Part shown: positions 43,331-54,685 of the stretch, piece after piece
Position numbering within the stretch: the stretch's first letter is position 1
How the letters are laid out: every line of letters starts with the position of its first letter
From: Massospora cicadina
Taxonomy: Eukaryota; Entomophthoromycota; Entomophthoromycetes; Entomophthorales; Entomophthoraceae
Assembly: GCA_022478985.1 (NCBI GenBank)
Contig: JAKSZP010010639.1
Span: 62,001-126,000 of the forward strand
Length of the DNA stretch: 64,000 nt
Direction: 5' to 3'
Notes under the pieces: model-generated
What the model saw: only the letters and a program-made list of their open reading frames with translations
Databases searched by the model: none
Told to the model about the DNA's origin: nothing
Position numbers and translations under genes: made by a program

Positions 43331-46300
43331 GGTTTGACAAGAAAGTAACATTCAGTGGGCGGTATGTTGATAGATTGATATTGAAACTTGGCATATCAGC
43401 AGAGGGTGCCGCGCCCTAATCTGACTCCGCTTTTTTACCTCATAGGCCTGTTTCTTCCAGCAGAAGCTTTTTAATGGCCAAAAACCCACAATATGAGTAA
43501 AGATTGTGATAGGGTTTAGATCTATGAAATCATTTAACTGCATAATTGTGAGTTCAGTTCTCTTCAATAGATGGTTGATTCACTTCAGCTCTGGAAACTC
43601 CATTATAGATTTCTTGATAACGAGGATATACTTATACATCTTCTTGGAATTCTGGAAGTAAAGCACAAGTTTATATTGTACTGATATGCTGAAAGGACGG
43701 TGGCAATCGCGTCATCTAGGTTGACTCAATCACAGTATTCAATGGCCTGTGCTTCATTATAAAACCGCTTGACAAATTTGAGGTTAGTTCCACCACATCT
43801 TGGTCAGATTCACATAAAAGCCTGTTTGTGTTAAGAAAGTGAGAGGGTACTTCCAAATCCGCTAATAAGTGCATCCTTTATAGCTGCCCAAGTGGTACAC
43901 AACCTTAAATATGGCATCATGATTTCTGAGCTTTACAATTTTTGGGACTTTTGCCCATCTTTAAGATTCCAGGTTACCTGTGATTCTCTAGGGGATAATT
44001 CCCGCTGATGAGTAAATTGGATATTAGTTGACTCAATTTTAGGTTAATAATGTCTGGGGAGATTTTAGCTAATTTGTCAGGTCAGATCCATTGAGGATTG
44101 ATTTGGGTGAATGCTTGAGATCTCGTTAGTCAGAGTTGCCAGAAAAATGGGGCATCTTATAGTTGATCATTGATTAACTATCATGTATACCAATTAGGAT
44201 TGGTTGGGTTTCATCACTGACTGATCGGGAATTTATTTAGGAGTTTTGAGGTGAGTGATGCCACCTGAAACTAGCAAATCAACCAGTTGGTCCACGACCT
44301 GCCATAATGGGTAAAGAGTCCAATTACCTAAGCAGGTCGCTAGCCAAATATGATTGATTTGCTGTGATAAATCAGGAAATGTTAGGGACACGTTTTTGTC
44401 TCTTTTCATTTTAGGTCTTGAGGATGTCCAATAGAGGAATCCTAACCAGATAGAGAAGACCATCGCTGGTGAGACATCAGAGAGAAGTTCAATGGCATCA
44501 GCTGCCGTTTCATGGCTGAGACGCCAACTAAGGAGTTGGGCACTAAAATTCCCTTTATAAATTCCCTAAAAATCCACATTAATAAAAAAAATTTATCCTA
44601 TTGAAAGAAAGAAATTTCTCCATTTGGGATATAAAGTTCTATTCATCTTCAGTAAATTATTGTTGTTGCATACAATAAATGTGGACTCTTTTTTCATACA
44701 AAGATCTAGGATTGAGGATCCTTAGAAGAGAATCTGAACTTAGACAGGAACCTCCGCAGACTCAGCGTGACAAGAAGAAAGGCCAGTAACTTCTGAAACT
44801 TAGAGTGATCAAGTTTGACAAAACAAGGAAGAAATCCCTATAGTTGACATCTCCAATATATCGTGGATCTTCAAAGGTCTAGCGTTGGATTGTATTGAAT
44901 TTATCTATTCAAATATGGATAATAGTTGTCAAACTATTATCAATAAAATATCAATCACTATTAGACAACGAGATTAGAGCACATATATTAAACCTGTGCA
45001 GTTAACTTTTGGGAGCTATCAATCATTGAAAACCCCCAGGATTGTAACATTTGATACTCATGAGAAGAGTAGCCCACTCCCAATTTTAACAACAAGTCTG
45101 ACAGGTTTAGATGTGCTGGTATTTCTGATGATCTGTAGCTGGTTCCATTTCACCTTCATACAAAAAGAGATTGGACTGAATGGCTTCATTTCCAGGCAGA
45201 TTTTTCTTAATGATGGGTTTATAGTATCCAAAAGATTCATAGAGAATGTGGATAGACAGTGAAGGTGGTCACTCAGATTCAGTAGGTTTTGTGGTACCTA
45301 TGTCAGTATAAGGAATAGCCTTGTATAATTGGCGATGAAATTTGCCCATGTCATCCTGGAGAGCGGTGTAACAGTCATTGACATAAGTTGAGCTTTTGTG
45401 TCTAATATTGATGAAACTTCTTAATCTTGTTGATTGAAGGACTAATTGAGTGGAGAGAAACTTGATTAGCATCAATAGTTTTAAGCTTAGCATCTATCTG
45501 ATCAAGTTGGCGGTTCACTTAAACCTAGGAGTCAATCAGGTTGGATCAGGTGCGTCCAATTTTGCATAATTATTGTACAAAAGGATAAAGTTAGATCTGC
45601 ATCAAGACAATCTCCTTCAATTGTCATTTCTGCTCCTCAGGCCACCAGTATTAGTTGTTGTTCAAGAACCTTAATTTGGGCTTTGTGGCTTTTATCAAAT
45701 GAGGTCCCAACAGGTGGAGAGGACTCAGGAGGACCATGGGGACCTTCAGGACCAGGGGGTCCTTGTTCTCTTTCTTCTTACTAGGTCCAGTTTTGGTATG
45801 AGGTCCTTTTTGAATAATAACTTCTTGGATTGGTGGCATAGCAGTTTGCTTGGCTAACTGCTGAATATGGGAAGCGAAGGTGACGATTTGGGAATTAGTG
45901 GTTTGGCGATTCTTGGAGATGCGGTCTAGGAGATAAGACAATGCGCTTTCCACTCGCTGGTCTATGTCAGTAGCTGCATGGATCATTTCTGAGACATTTC
46001 ACTTTGTAGGTATTGATTAAATCCAGTGTTGATCTGGGCCAAGTGACTTTGGGTTTTGTTGATCTTTTGGAAGTTGTCCAAAATGGCCTCAAATTGCATT
46101 GACCAAAAGTTTTCAAGGCCTCATACAATTCAAGAAGCTGGGCATGAATTTGATAAGACACTTTAGTTGCCATTAATTTCCAGATGGTTTAACTTGAGTA
46201 ATTTCAATTGATGGTGTAAAGTAATGTTATTGAACAATCGTAAATAGGTTTCTGTCTTGTCTACAACTACTTCATTGTTAGTGATTAGGTGAGGAATATA

Positions 46301-46647
46301 GATGAGTCAGGATGATAGCAATTTTTGCGTAACAGCTATGGCTGGTTCTCCCACCAGGAGTAATAGTTCCAGCCAGTAACGCTGAGACAGTTTCAGTGAC
46401 ATCAATGGCCTGAATCTGGTAGAGTGAACATCTGGAGATGAACTAGTAAGGGTCATGGTAGCGTTGAATTCAAGTTCCCAGGTATGAGGTAAAGGTGTGT
46501 CATGATTATTAAAAATTCCCCATCAGGTCAAACTCTGGTTCTCCTCCATGTTGGTAGGTCTGTTGTCACTGGAATTGTTCATATGTTAGATAAAGCTTCA
46601 TCAGGTAGCCTTGGAAGGACATGGAAGAAAGCACCAGTTTCACGTTT
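43331..46647 (-). pseudogene. gag and leader region of element E
   Basis: Long 5' internal region on the - strand with several eroded frames: 46173-45967 (QIHAQLLELYEALKTFGQCN), 45986-45651 (RVESALSYLLDRISKNRQTT, Lys/Pro-rich), 45493-45269, 44463-44233 and 43567-43352. Helical gag-like content and position support a gag, but no zinc knuckle or capsid motif is certain. Next to the 5' LTR, near 46631-46637, the - strand reads TGGTGCTTTC, a partial match to the PBS used by the other elements. Confidence 0.5.
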
Positions 46648-47247
46648 TGTTATTTTCTTAAAAGGTTAGGACTTTTGAAGGCTACTCAATTATTAGTCTT
46701 ATGTAGCTCTATTGGGATCTTTCAGGGTTGATTGTCCTCAAGCCAATATCTCAATGTAAATATGGCGTTGAGGCAATCTCTGTTTGCTTCAAACATGCAG
46801 GATCTCTGTATGAATACAGGCAAAAATCTCTATTGATAAAAACTAGGCAAAACTGAAGTTATCTTTATTGGTCAGAAATCAAGGATATTTATAGGGTCAT
46901 ATGAGATTTGGGATCACTTAGTATAGACCTTGCAAGAGAATCAGGACTGATTTATGTATGGAGATCTTCTGAGCAGCGCAGTAGAATGTAAATGCTTTTG
47001 GCATATTCAGTCCTTCTTGGTAATAGCGCTTGTTTCTGGTGACATTTAAAAGCAAGATCTTTTTCAAGTGAATCAGCGCCTTGTCAGGTAAATTGGCGGA
47101 TTCAGGAAAAGTTTGGGATTCTGGACGTTTTTTCAGGACTTCATTATTATTATCAATTTTGATATCTCTAAATTAGCAGAGCTCCACTGGTCATGTTACA
47201 AATCATTACGCGTTCAAATCTCACTCATATTGGCTCAATTCCCATCA
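46648..47247 (-). repeat. 5' LTR of element E
   Basis: About 600 bp, - strand TGATGGGAATTGAGCC to AATAACA, diverged copy of 39139-39740. Its outer end joins Helitron coding sequence directly. Confidence 0.78.
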
Positions 47248-50200
47248 TTCCCAACACGCTCCTTAATAATTCTCACGCATATTTAAACAACTTGCGAGAA
47301 ATATTTGCATTTTTTGTTTAAATTTTACTGATATCCTCTGCAATAATCTGATTCAAGTTAAAAAAACTTAGACTTCTCAATATTTTACAATGTAATGGGC
47401 AATTGCCTTGTTTATATCACATGGATGAATGTTAATGTTGCCATACCACAATTGAAGAATTGCAGTGCAGTAGTTATCTATCCATTTACACAGTTTGTCG
47501 CTTCATAGTGCAGAATTTCACCAATTCTTATGAACTCATCCAAATTTTGAGCAACAATGTGAGTGTGCTGACACAGTTAATGTGGAATGGTGGATTGACA
47601 AGTTTGAGAGTTATTTTTGTAACATGTATGAGTGTGTTAATGAGTTTAATTGCGCTTAAATAGTTTGTGCATATAAGGTTCTCATATTCATGTGGGAGTC
47701 AGCATGAGATTACTGCATTGATGAGTTCAATTCCTGATTTGGCATTTCATGAAGGTGCATTCTCAATACAAAAAACCATGTGGATGTGCGGACTGCCTCA
47801 ATTTTGAATTTCACATAACACCAGTATCTCTAACTTTGTCACCTAAAAGCTTCACATTATTATCAATATATTTCATGATGGCATTAAATCTCCTTTGAAA
47901 TGATAGATGACTACAACTGGGTATTTTTCAATAAGATGCTGCAATCTGTCAACTATGGTACCTGTTGTGTCTTCATTTAATCATTTTTCAGCAATCAGAA
48001 GAGCTCTTTTCATGTCTGTCCAGTTGATGTCATTGTAGCTTAATGTTAAGAACCAAGTTGGTGGTTCAAGTCAAGAAAGTTGGGCTATCAATTCACTATT
48101 CACCATTTTTCATTATTCTGCAGACCCACATAAGTTTTGAGTGTAGAGATGACCTTTGACAGCTCCCTCTTGTCCCCTTACCTTCTTGTAGCAAGTAGAA
48201 ATAGTGTTTCTGAATTATGAGATATTCATTTATTAAAAGTGCTTAGAGGAGATAGTGATTGCGCTGGAACCATGTATACAATTAAGGATTCTCAGTTGAA
48301 GGTAATCTAATGGCCTAATGAACATTTTATAGGTCTTCTTCAAACCATTATTTTTATATGGTAAAAAACATTCACCACAAATTCTATTCTACCCTGAATT
48401 CATGCTTTATGTTAACAATACTGTCCTTTATCTTAAATTTAGTTTTTTTCTATTTTCGCCATCAACAAATGCATCATCTAGTACTTTGTCAATAACTGGA
48501 TGAGTGACACCAATAGGAGTCATGACTGATGTCTGAACATGGATATAATTTTTTGGTGTAAGATGTGTATCTATTATAGAATGAACAATAACCACGGGAT
48601 CATCATGAGTTTATTGTGATATATCCTACTGATGCTGTCACAAATATTGATCCATCTGAACTACAACGCCCTATACATGCACATCAATGTATTAAATTAT
48701 AAAAGGTTCATTATTCAAGTGAAAAGCGCATCAGCAAATATTAACATATTCCTCAATCGTGTCACATTCAATGATTCATGCTTTACTTCACCACATTGTG
48801 CACTTGCACCTTTAATGCCACAAGCATGCAAGTCAGTAAAGTAACACTTGTCATTGATGTGCATGAGGCCTAATGACTATGATGTAACAAAAAAGAAAGC
48901 CATCTTAATGTTCTGCAAACAAATAACTAATGGAATTTTGCAAAGTTCAGCTGATGAACCCATCACTCATACAATCCATAAAGCTGCCATAACATAGCTA
49001 GTTGTCATCATATATATTCTCAAATGATATGTCAAACATCAAAATAGTGTCTTCGACTACATCCAAGTTGCATAGTTGCAAGTATCCATCAAGAGGTATT
49101 GGAACGCCTCCCCACCTATTGTTTCAGTCTTAAAGTGTATTAGCGCACAATGACCATCCACTTCAAGAATATTCTGATACTAGGTGTTAGCGGTCTAATG
49201 ATCAGGAGAAAGAATGATGGCTCTAATAGTATTTGCTGTGACCATAGCAAAGCACTGCAAACCATCGTAACCAGAATTGAAAATGTCACTCTAACCCTTG
49301 ATGCCAGGAAGTAACTTCAAACCTTGAATTGTTGCAAATTAGCATATATGTACTTTGCAACTGATCATCCTTGGCAAAATTATCATTGTTATGAGCCTCA
49401 ATGTAATAATCTTACATCAGTTGTGTCTCAGCTGGAGTAACTTGAATTATGTCTTGTCAGTCAAGTCTTGCAAATATGTTAATTGTACACGTCATTATAA
49501 AGTGAATTGTTTGCGTAGAGCCAGATAAACGCAGAATACATCCATTCACGCAAAATTGTGTATTTATGAGAGATATTTATATTTTTGAGAGTATCTGTGA
49601 CATAAACCATTCCTACATTTTCACTGTCATGAGGCAACATAGAAAGCAGCTTCTTGCTTACCTCAACAATTTTAAGCGCAAACAGAGTGGGCTGGCCTTT
49701 GAATCTGATTTGATCATATCTGCCTTATAATTTGACTAATTAGAAAGTTATCATGCAAGACAAGAACATTTTGCTCAAACTGAGTGAGAACTTTAGTTTT
49801 ACTTGGAATGTCACCAGGCTTTTTACTATTCCAGTATATCTTTTATGAATGTTTAGTTTTACAGTTGTTTAAAGTGTCAATGACATCGATGACAAACTTC
49901 CAATACAGTTTGTTCTTAAGTTCCAAAGGTAGATATGATTTGGCAGAAATCATATGTTAATTTACCAAATGATTAGAGTAACACTGCTTTGTGTATTATC
50001 ACATGTCCTTTCACAGAAGTTTTTGATTTCCTTATGAGAATCTTGCGCATCAAGAGCATACTGAGCATGAGCATCGCAGCAACATTACTATATATTATTA
50101 AGCTTTTTTCTGTATCATAGAGTTATCTTTGAGAGGTTATACTCTATCTCTTTTGCGTTAAGAAGCGCATTGATCATCATTTTCCATCGCACAAGCTTGA

Positions 50201-50366
50201 AAATTATTCTCAATCTTTTATGGTAAGACAATTGGCGCTCTGGTTGTAAATTTTAATGGCATGTTATTGAAAGTTATGTTCTCTATCTTTAGCAAGACAA
50301 TAAGCGCATTGGCATTTAGCTTAATAGCCTGAGCTTATGTTTTGCATAACAAATCTTTAGCAAGAC
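47248..50366 (-). pseudogene. Helitron Rep half (HUH endonuclease), left part
   Basis: - strand relic, read from about 50366 down. (1) Near 49620-49500 is ILREWMYSAFIWLYANNSLY followed by NDV, the 'aLxWLKxNNxLYxDV' signature found N-terminal to Rep in Helitron proteins. (2) Near 49290-49150 is GLQCFAMVTANTIRAIILSP, then DHWTAN and QNILEVDGH. (3) Near 48060-47980 is WFLTLSYNDINWTDMKRALL, the Helitron 'FxTxxxNxxW' block. (4) At 47808-47776 is EIQN*GSPHIHMVF, the HUH motif of the rolling-circle endonuclease; the stop replaces the usual Arg. (5) INKAIAHYIVKY near 47420 matches the block after Rep. The C-terminal helicase half is at 37610-39138. Confidence 0.78.
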
Positions 50367-50382
50367 AATAAGCATGTTGGTC
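50367..50382 (+). repeat. TSD of ORF1-only retroposon copy 1, left
   Basis: AATAAGCATGTTGGTC (16 bp) is repeated exactly at 52296-52311. The first few bases can also pair with the AT-rich tail, so the duplication is 11-16 bp. Confidence 0.85.
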
Positions 50383-52295
50383 TACTTTTTCTTTCCGCTT
50401 GATAACACATTTGAACGAATTTAGAATTAAAGAAGAAATAAACAACACCAGAAAACTGACAAACAACAATCCACTAATGTCCTTGGCCTGACCGCCCGCT
50501 GCTCCAAGATGCAGTGGCAAAGCCCCTAACGTCTTCCTCCCAGTGGGGAAACACTTTCAAAATAGATCAACCAGCCTCCAATTCCTCAGGGCAATACATT
50601 CTCCTCAAGGATCTCGTCCTCCACATTGCATGTTCTCAAACGGTGCCTTGTAGCTCCATTGTGCTCCCCCAAAGCAAGATGCAATTTGGCCTCTGGGTTG
50701 AATATGGCAACTTGTTCCCCTACAATGACAAACAAATAACTGAAATAGCCCAGGCGCTTATGCAGCCTGAAGGCTTTGTTGACATCCACCCCTACAAGGG
50801 GTACTTTGACCTCAGCTTCACTTGCAAAGCCAATGCTGCAATCACAGCCAACATTTCACAGGTGTTCCAGGAAACCCCCATCCCAACCACTTGAACCTGG
50901 TTGCCTGATGATACCACTCTTGTGGTTCAATTTTCAGGCCTCCTCACCCACCTCCCCCTGAAACTTTATATAACAAAATAATAGCTGGGTTGTCAGTGTA
51001 TGGCTCTGACCCCATTTTACAATTTGTGGTTCCCAACAGAGCCAACTGACTAGCGGGCCCCCAGCCTTTGTAACTTTATTCCCAATATCAAGTGAAATTG
51101 CCTTTTTGATTCCCCCTTGCACCGTTGTCCCCTCTGCCCCTGACCACCCTTTCTGGGCCAGAGTAGATAAGAGGCGCACAATCTACCCCATTTGTTTTGA
51201 CCTGGACCACTAAAAGTGGTGCTGCCCCATCATAGTATGAGATGGAGCCCACGCGCTTGACTCCCCCATGATGCTCCCATATCTGACATGAAATCATTTT
51301 TTGAATGGGCACAATCCTCCCCCCACCCAAAATGATAGATGCAACTGCCACAGATTCAACCAATAAGGAACCAACATGCCAAACCACCACACCTACTCCA
51401 ACTAATTAGAAGCCAGCATGGACCCCAGTAAATTCAAAAAACCTACCCAGCCACCCAATTCAGCCCATCCATATGCCGACCAACCTTTCATCTTCAACCA
51501 GAATCCCTGGGATTATTTAAGGAAGTTGATGAATTGGGAAATCCCATCCCCAATTTAGTCAAGGTCCCAGGCCTCAAAATGTACCTAAACGCAGAATATG
51601 CGGCTCAATTTCCAACTTTCTGCTATTCTCTACACTCAGATGTAGATAATTCCAAAAGTGACCATCAACTCACCAAAGAGACTTCTGACTCCCCTGATTG
51701 TCACCCCCTCTGAAAGGCCGTAGCAAAATCAGTCACAGTCTTGGCCAAGGGGTACCCGCACATATCCTTCCCCCCATGCAACAAATTCATAAAAAAAATT
51801 CCTCCAATTCCAACAATTTGCCCACAAGGCAGTACAAAAAGTTGTTATGGTCACAAAATTTGGCCCCAAGACCCACATTACCAGCAACAACATTGTTAAC
51901 TTTACCACGCTACCCAAAGTTCACCTCAAGGCTGAAAAGCCATTTCTGAATATATCACAACCCTCATCATAGCTAAATTTGAGCTTCCCGAGCCACTTTG
52001 CTACCTCAACCCCCATTTTGAGGATGCATCCACACCCATGCTCTCAGCGCTCTGCCATACACTGTCCAACATAAAGGAGGAAGATGAGCCTCATCCCAAC
52101 TCACCTCCCACCATGGATGCATAGCGGTTTACTGCATCCAACCTGGTAGGTTAATTTAGTTTTGTTTTTGTTTTTTTTGTTTCAGTTTGAGTGATCCATT
52201 TATCTCTTTCTGTTTGTTTAAGTTTTAGCATAATATTTTTTCTCCTCAGAGCTTGGTAATGTCCGTCCCCTAGTCACTTGCCTCAGTTAAATAAA
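50383..52295 (+). mobile_element. ORF1-only LINE-like retroposon, copy 1 (1.9 kb)
   Basis: Both ends are set by the TSD. It starts TACTTTTTCTTTCCGC, close to the first bases of the full LINE (9448), carries only an ORF1-like gene and ends with CTTGCCTCAGTTAAATAAAA. No endonuclease or RT is present and there is no room for a deleted ORF2, so it is a non-autonomous unit. It sits inside the N-terminal flank of the Helitron relic. Confidence 0.85.
50514..52124 (+). pseudogene. ORF1-like protein of copy 1
   Basis: About 530 codons over several frames. The N-terminal block is SGQYILLKDLVLHIACSQ, MQFGLWVEYGNLFPYNDKQI and GFVDIHPYKGYFDLSFTCKA; next comes an RRM-like stretch (50900-51080, DTTLVVQFSGL and LQFVVPNRAN) and a knuckle region. 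A Ser/Pro-rich linker follows, then a C-terminal domain near 51950-52124 (EYITTLIIAKFELPEPLCYL and MLSALCHTLSNIKEEDE). The same order is found in copies 2 and 3. Function is presumably RNA binding, as in LINE ORF1. The C-terminal domain is not one I recognise. Confidence 0.75.
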
Positions 52296-52311
52296 AATAA
52301 GCATGTTGGTC
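52296..52311 (+). repeat. TSD of ORF1-only retroposon copy 1, right
   Basis: Second copy of AATAAGCATGTTGGTC, identical to 50367-50382. Confidence 0.85.
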
Positions 52312-53920
52312 CTCAATTTTAAGAACATGAGCTTGTGGCACGCGTTTTTACAACATACAAGTTGCTTTGATTTAACTTAAGCTGTTACTTGAAAATGCTT
52401 TAGCTGATAGGGTTATTACTTCTTCTCCACTTGTTAATTCTTTTTGTCTCCATCTTCTTCATTATTACACAGATGCAGCTCTAACAATGAAGTACTTAAA
52501 GCACAACTGTCCTTTGTAACCACACACTTGGATTAACTTGCAAGTTAGGCATCCTTCAGAATAATCCTTTTGCTGTGTAATTTGACTGTAGCTGAACTGA
52601 TTTAAAAAACACTTCGTTGCATAATTAAAATACAGTCCATATCACTCTTTAATTTTTTCTTTTCTGTGTGGTTTCTGACAATAGTTGCACAATAATACTT
52701 CAGTATCCAATTGATTTCTGATCAGTGATGCTCTCTGTGGAAGCTTTGAAAAATACATATAAAAAGCTGATGTTTTGGTCATTGACAGTGTATCATTTCT
52801 CTCATCCCAATAGTGTGTGTTGTTTAATGATGTTGTTTTGAACATAATTTAACTTTTATGTTCTTAAACGTTTATATTTATAACTTTTAAATGCTCATTT
52901 TTCTCATAGTTTTTAAGAGTAATGTTGTTTTCAGTTTGTGAATGTATTAATGTGCATGTTTACACTGTGTTTTTGCAATTAAATGAGTGCTGGTAAAACA
53001 GTGTTTTCTGAATTTTGCACATTGTTTGGTAGTTATATTTTTAACATTTTTGTTATAAAAGCATTTGTTTCCATTATTCTCTGAAGTTTAATGTTATTGC
53101 AGTTTTTGAGTGTAAAATGTGTATGTTTTTTTGTTTTATGCTTGTAGACACTTCATTTTGGTGTCATGAGATTTGTGATCTTGTTGTAAAAGTTATTAGG
53201 ATATTTCAATATTTTACTTGTAAGATTTAACCCAGACAGACAGCTGCCATAGTGAGTGAAAAAACTTTTGCTTTACAAAAAACACATTTTTCACAAAGTT
53301 TTTTCATTAGATATTGTACTGTAATCTGAGATACATTAATGTGCCCAATCTAAAGCTCTAGCTAGTCTTGAAGGTAGTTAAGAATCAAATTAAATAATCA
53401 TGTAAACAGATAGACAAACCATGGCAAGTGGAGAAAAACATTTAATAAAAACAAGCATATGGGATTCTCCTGATTTATATATATTTGTAATAAGTTTAAT
53501 TGTATTGATTTATTTGTTTAGGAGGAGTTTTTGGGACAAATATACCTTCATGTATATTAAATCTTATTTATAAGATGAATTTTAAATTACCTTCAAATAA
53601 ATACCAACTAATTTCAAAGTAATTCATATAAAATTTCTAACTATTACTATCAACCATCTGGTTCTGTTGCTCAATGTTTAATTTTAAGCCAGTCCATCCA
53701 ATAAAATAAGTAATTTATCTATACCAGTAGTCTTCTTTTTAGTAAATTAAATGAAAATATATATTAATGATTTTGTAGCATTACAGTAAATAAATATTAC
53801 AGAAGGTTTATATGATATCCAACTAAGAAGCATATTCACTTTAGCCTTTTAACTTTAGGTACAATTTGTACTCTTTTTTGGTTCATTTATTTAGGAGGAT
53901 TTTTACCATACATACATACA
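52312..53920. other. AT-rich region, no gene seen
   Basis: About 1.6 kb, strongly AT-rich, with no domain-bearing frame on either strand. Its left part may continue the Helitron flank. The frame at 52845-52642 (-) shows nothing recognisable. Confidence 0.55.
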
Positions 53921-54053
53921 TCTGTACTAGCTAGAAAAATTCTCAGTGTGGTATATTTTTCCCAAGGTCAACCCACCTCAAATTTTTAGCCCTTACCTTG
54001 AATAACAACATACATACATACATACATACATACATACATACATACATACATAA
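53921..54053 (+). repeat. SINE fragment (family 1) with (CATA)n tail
   Basis: 3' body of a SINE: TGTACTAGCTAGAAAAATTC, GTGTGGTAT, AAGGTCAACCCACCT and CTTACCTTGAATAA, then a (CATA)n microsatellite of about 11 units (54008-54053). It matches the complete copy at 54066-54210 but lacks the tRNA-like head. Confidence 0.8.
54008..54053 (+). repeat. (CATA)n microsatellite
   Basis: About 11 tandem CATA units forming the 3' tail of the preceding SINE. It was then used as a target by the next SINE. Confidence 0.9.
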
Positions 54054-54065
54054 ATATATAAATAC

Positions 54066-54210
54066 AGGGTGGTTAGCCTGGCAGGTAAAACTGCTTCCAC
54101 CCTAGTGCAGGTTTTGAGTTCAAAACTTGTACTAGCTAGAAAAATTCTTGGTGTGGTATTTGTCTAAGGTTGACCCACCTTGAATATTTTTTCCTTGCCT
54201 CAAATAAAAC
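54066..54210 (+). mobile_element. tRNA-derived SINE (family 1), 145 bp
   Basis: Flanked by the perfect 12 bp TSD ATATATAAATAC (54054-54065 and 54211-54222). The head GGTGGTTAGCCTGGCAGG resembles a pol III A box; about 35 bp later GAGTTCAAAAC resembles a B box. The body is TAGCTAGAAAAATTCTTGG and GGTTGACCCACCTTGAAT, and the tail CCTTGCCTCAAATAAAAC. It inserted into the microsatellite tail of the older SINE fragment. Confidence 0.82.
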
Positions 54211-54250
54211 ATATATAAATACTTACATACATACGCACATACATACAATG

Positions 54251-54685
54251 TTCAATCATTGGTATTCTCAGTAGCACTTTGGGTAGTCCATGCAGTAGTA
54301 ATAGCTAGATTCAACAAGTAATTGCTGTCACAAAATGAAGTGGTTGCTCGATTCCTTAAGACCCTAACTGATACACTTCAAGTAGCATTGTTTGGGAATT
54401 TCTTTTCAAGGAAGTTTATAAGTATGATTGATCAATGGGGGACATTCCATTTCTAATGCTAGGTAAGAAGACCCAGATATGCTATATCATTCCACCAATT
54501 CATGTAGATCGTGAGGAAGCTGCAGTTATAATCCCTCCCCCTCAAGGCAGCCATCTCCACCACCTTGGGGTTTTTTAGCATGCATATTACTTTCCCCTTC
54601 CTATGCTTATCATATTTTTTTATGTTGACAAGAAAAGTCTCATGGTCACCTTGTCTTGAATAAACACATACATACATACAGGCTT
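54251..54685 (+). repeat. 3' fragment of an ORF1-only retroposon
   Basis: Ends in the family 3' signature: GTTGACAAGAAAAGTCTCATGG, broken here as GTTGACAAGA and AGTCTCATGG, then CACCTTGTCTTGAATAAA and (CATA)n. The upstream part (54251-54600) has diverged coding-like sequence without a recognisable domain. Confidence 0.6.

Larger units (their letters stand above)
39139..47247 (-). mobile_element. Ty3/gypsy element E, 8.1 kb, inserted in the Helitron
   Basis: - strand element with LTRs 46648-47247 and 39139-39740 (about 600 bp each). Internally it has gag-like segments, protease, a dUTPase-like domain, RT, RNase H remnants and integrase, all on the - strand. It separates two halves of one Helitron ORF that run in the same direction. 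It is the most decayed LTR element here: LTR similarity is perhaps three quarters by eye and pol has very many stops. Confidence 0.82.

Noticed and set aside
50514..50894. Possible host gene
   Set aside because: Two further homologous copies nearby, a TSD and a retroposon tail show it is ORF1 of a mobile element.
54008..54053. CRISPR-like or satellite array
   Set aside because: Plain 4 bp microsatellite forming a retroposon tail; no spacers.
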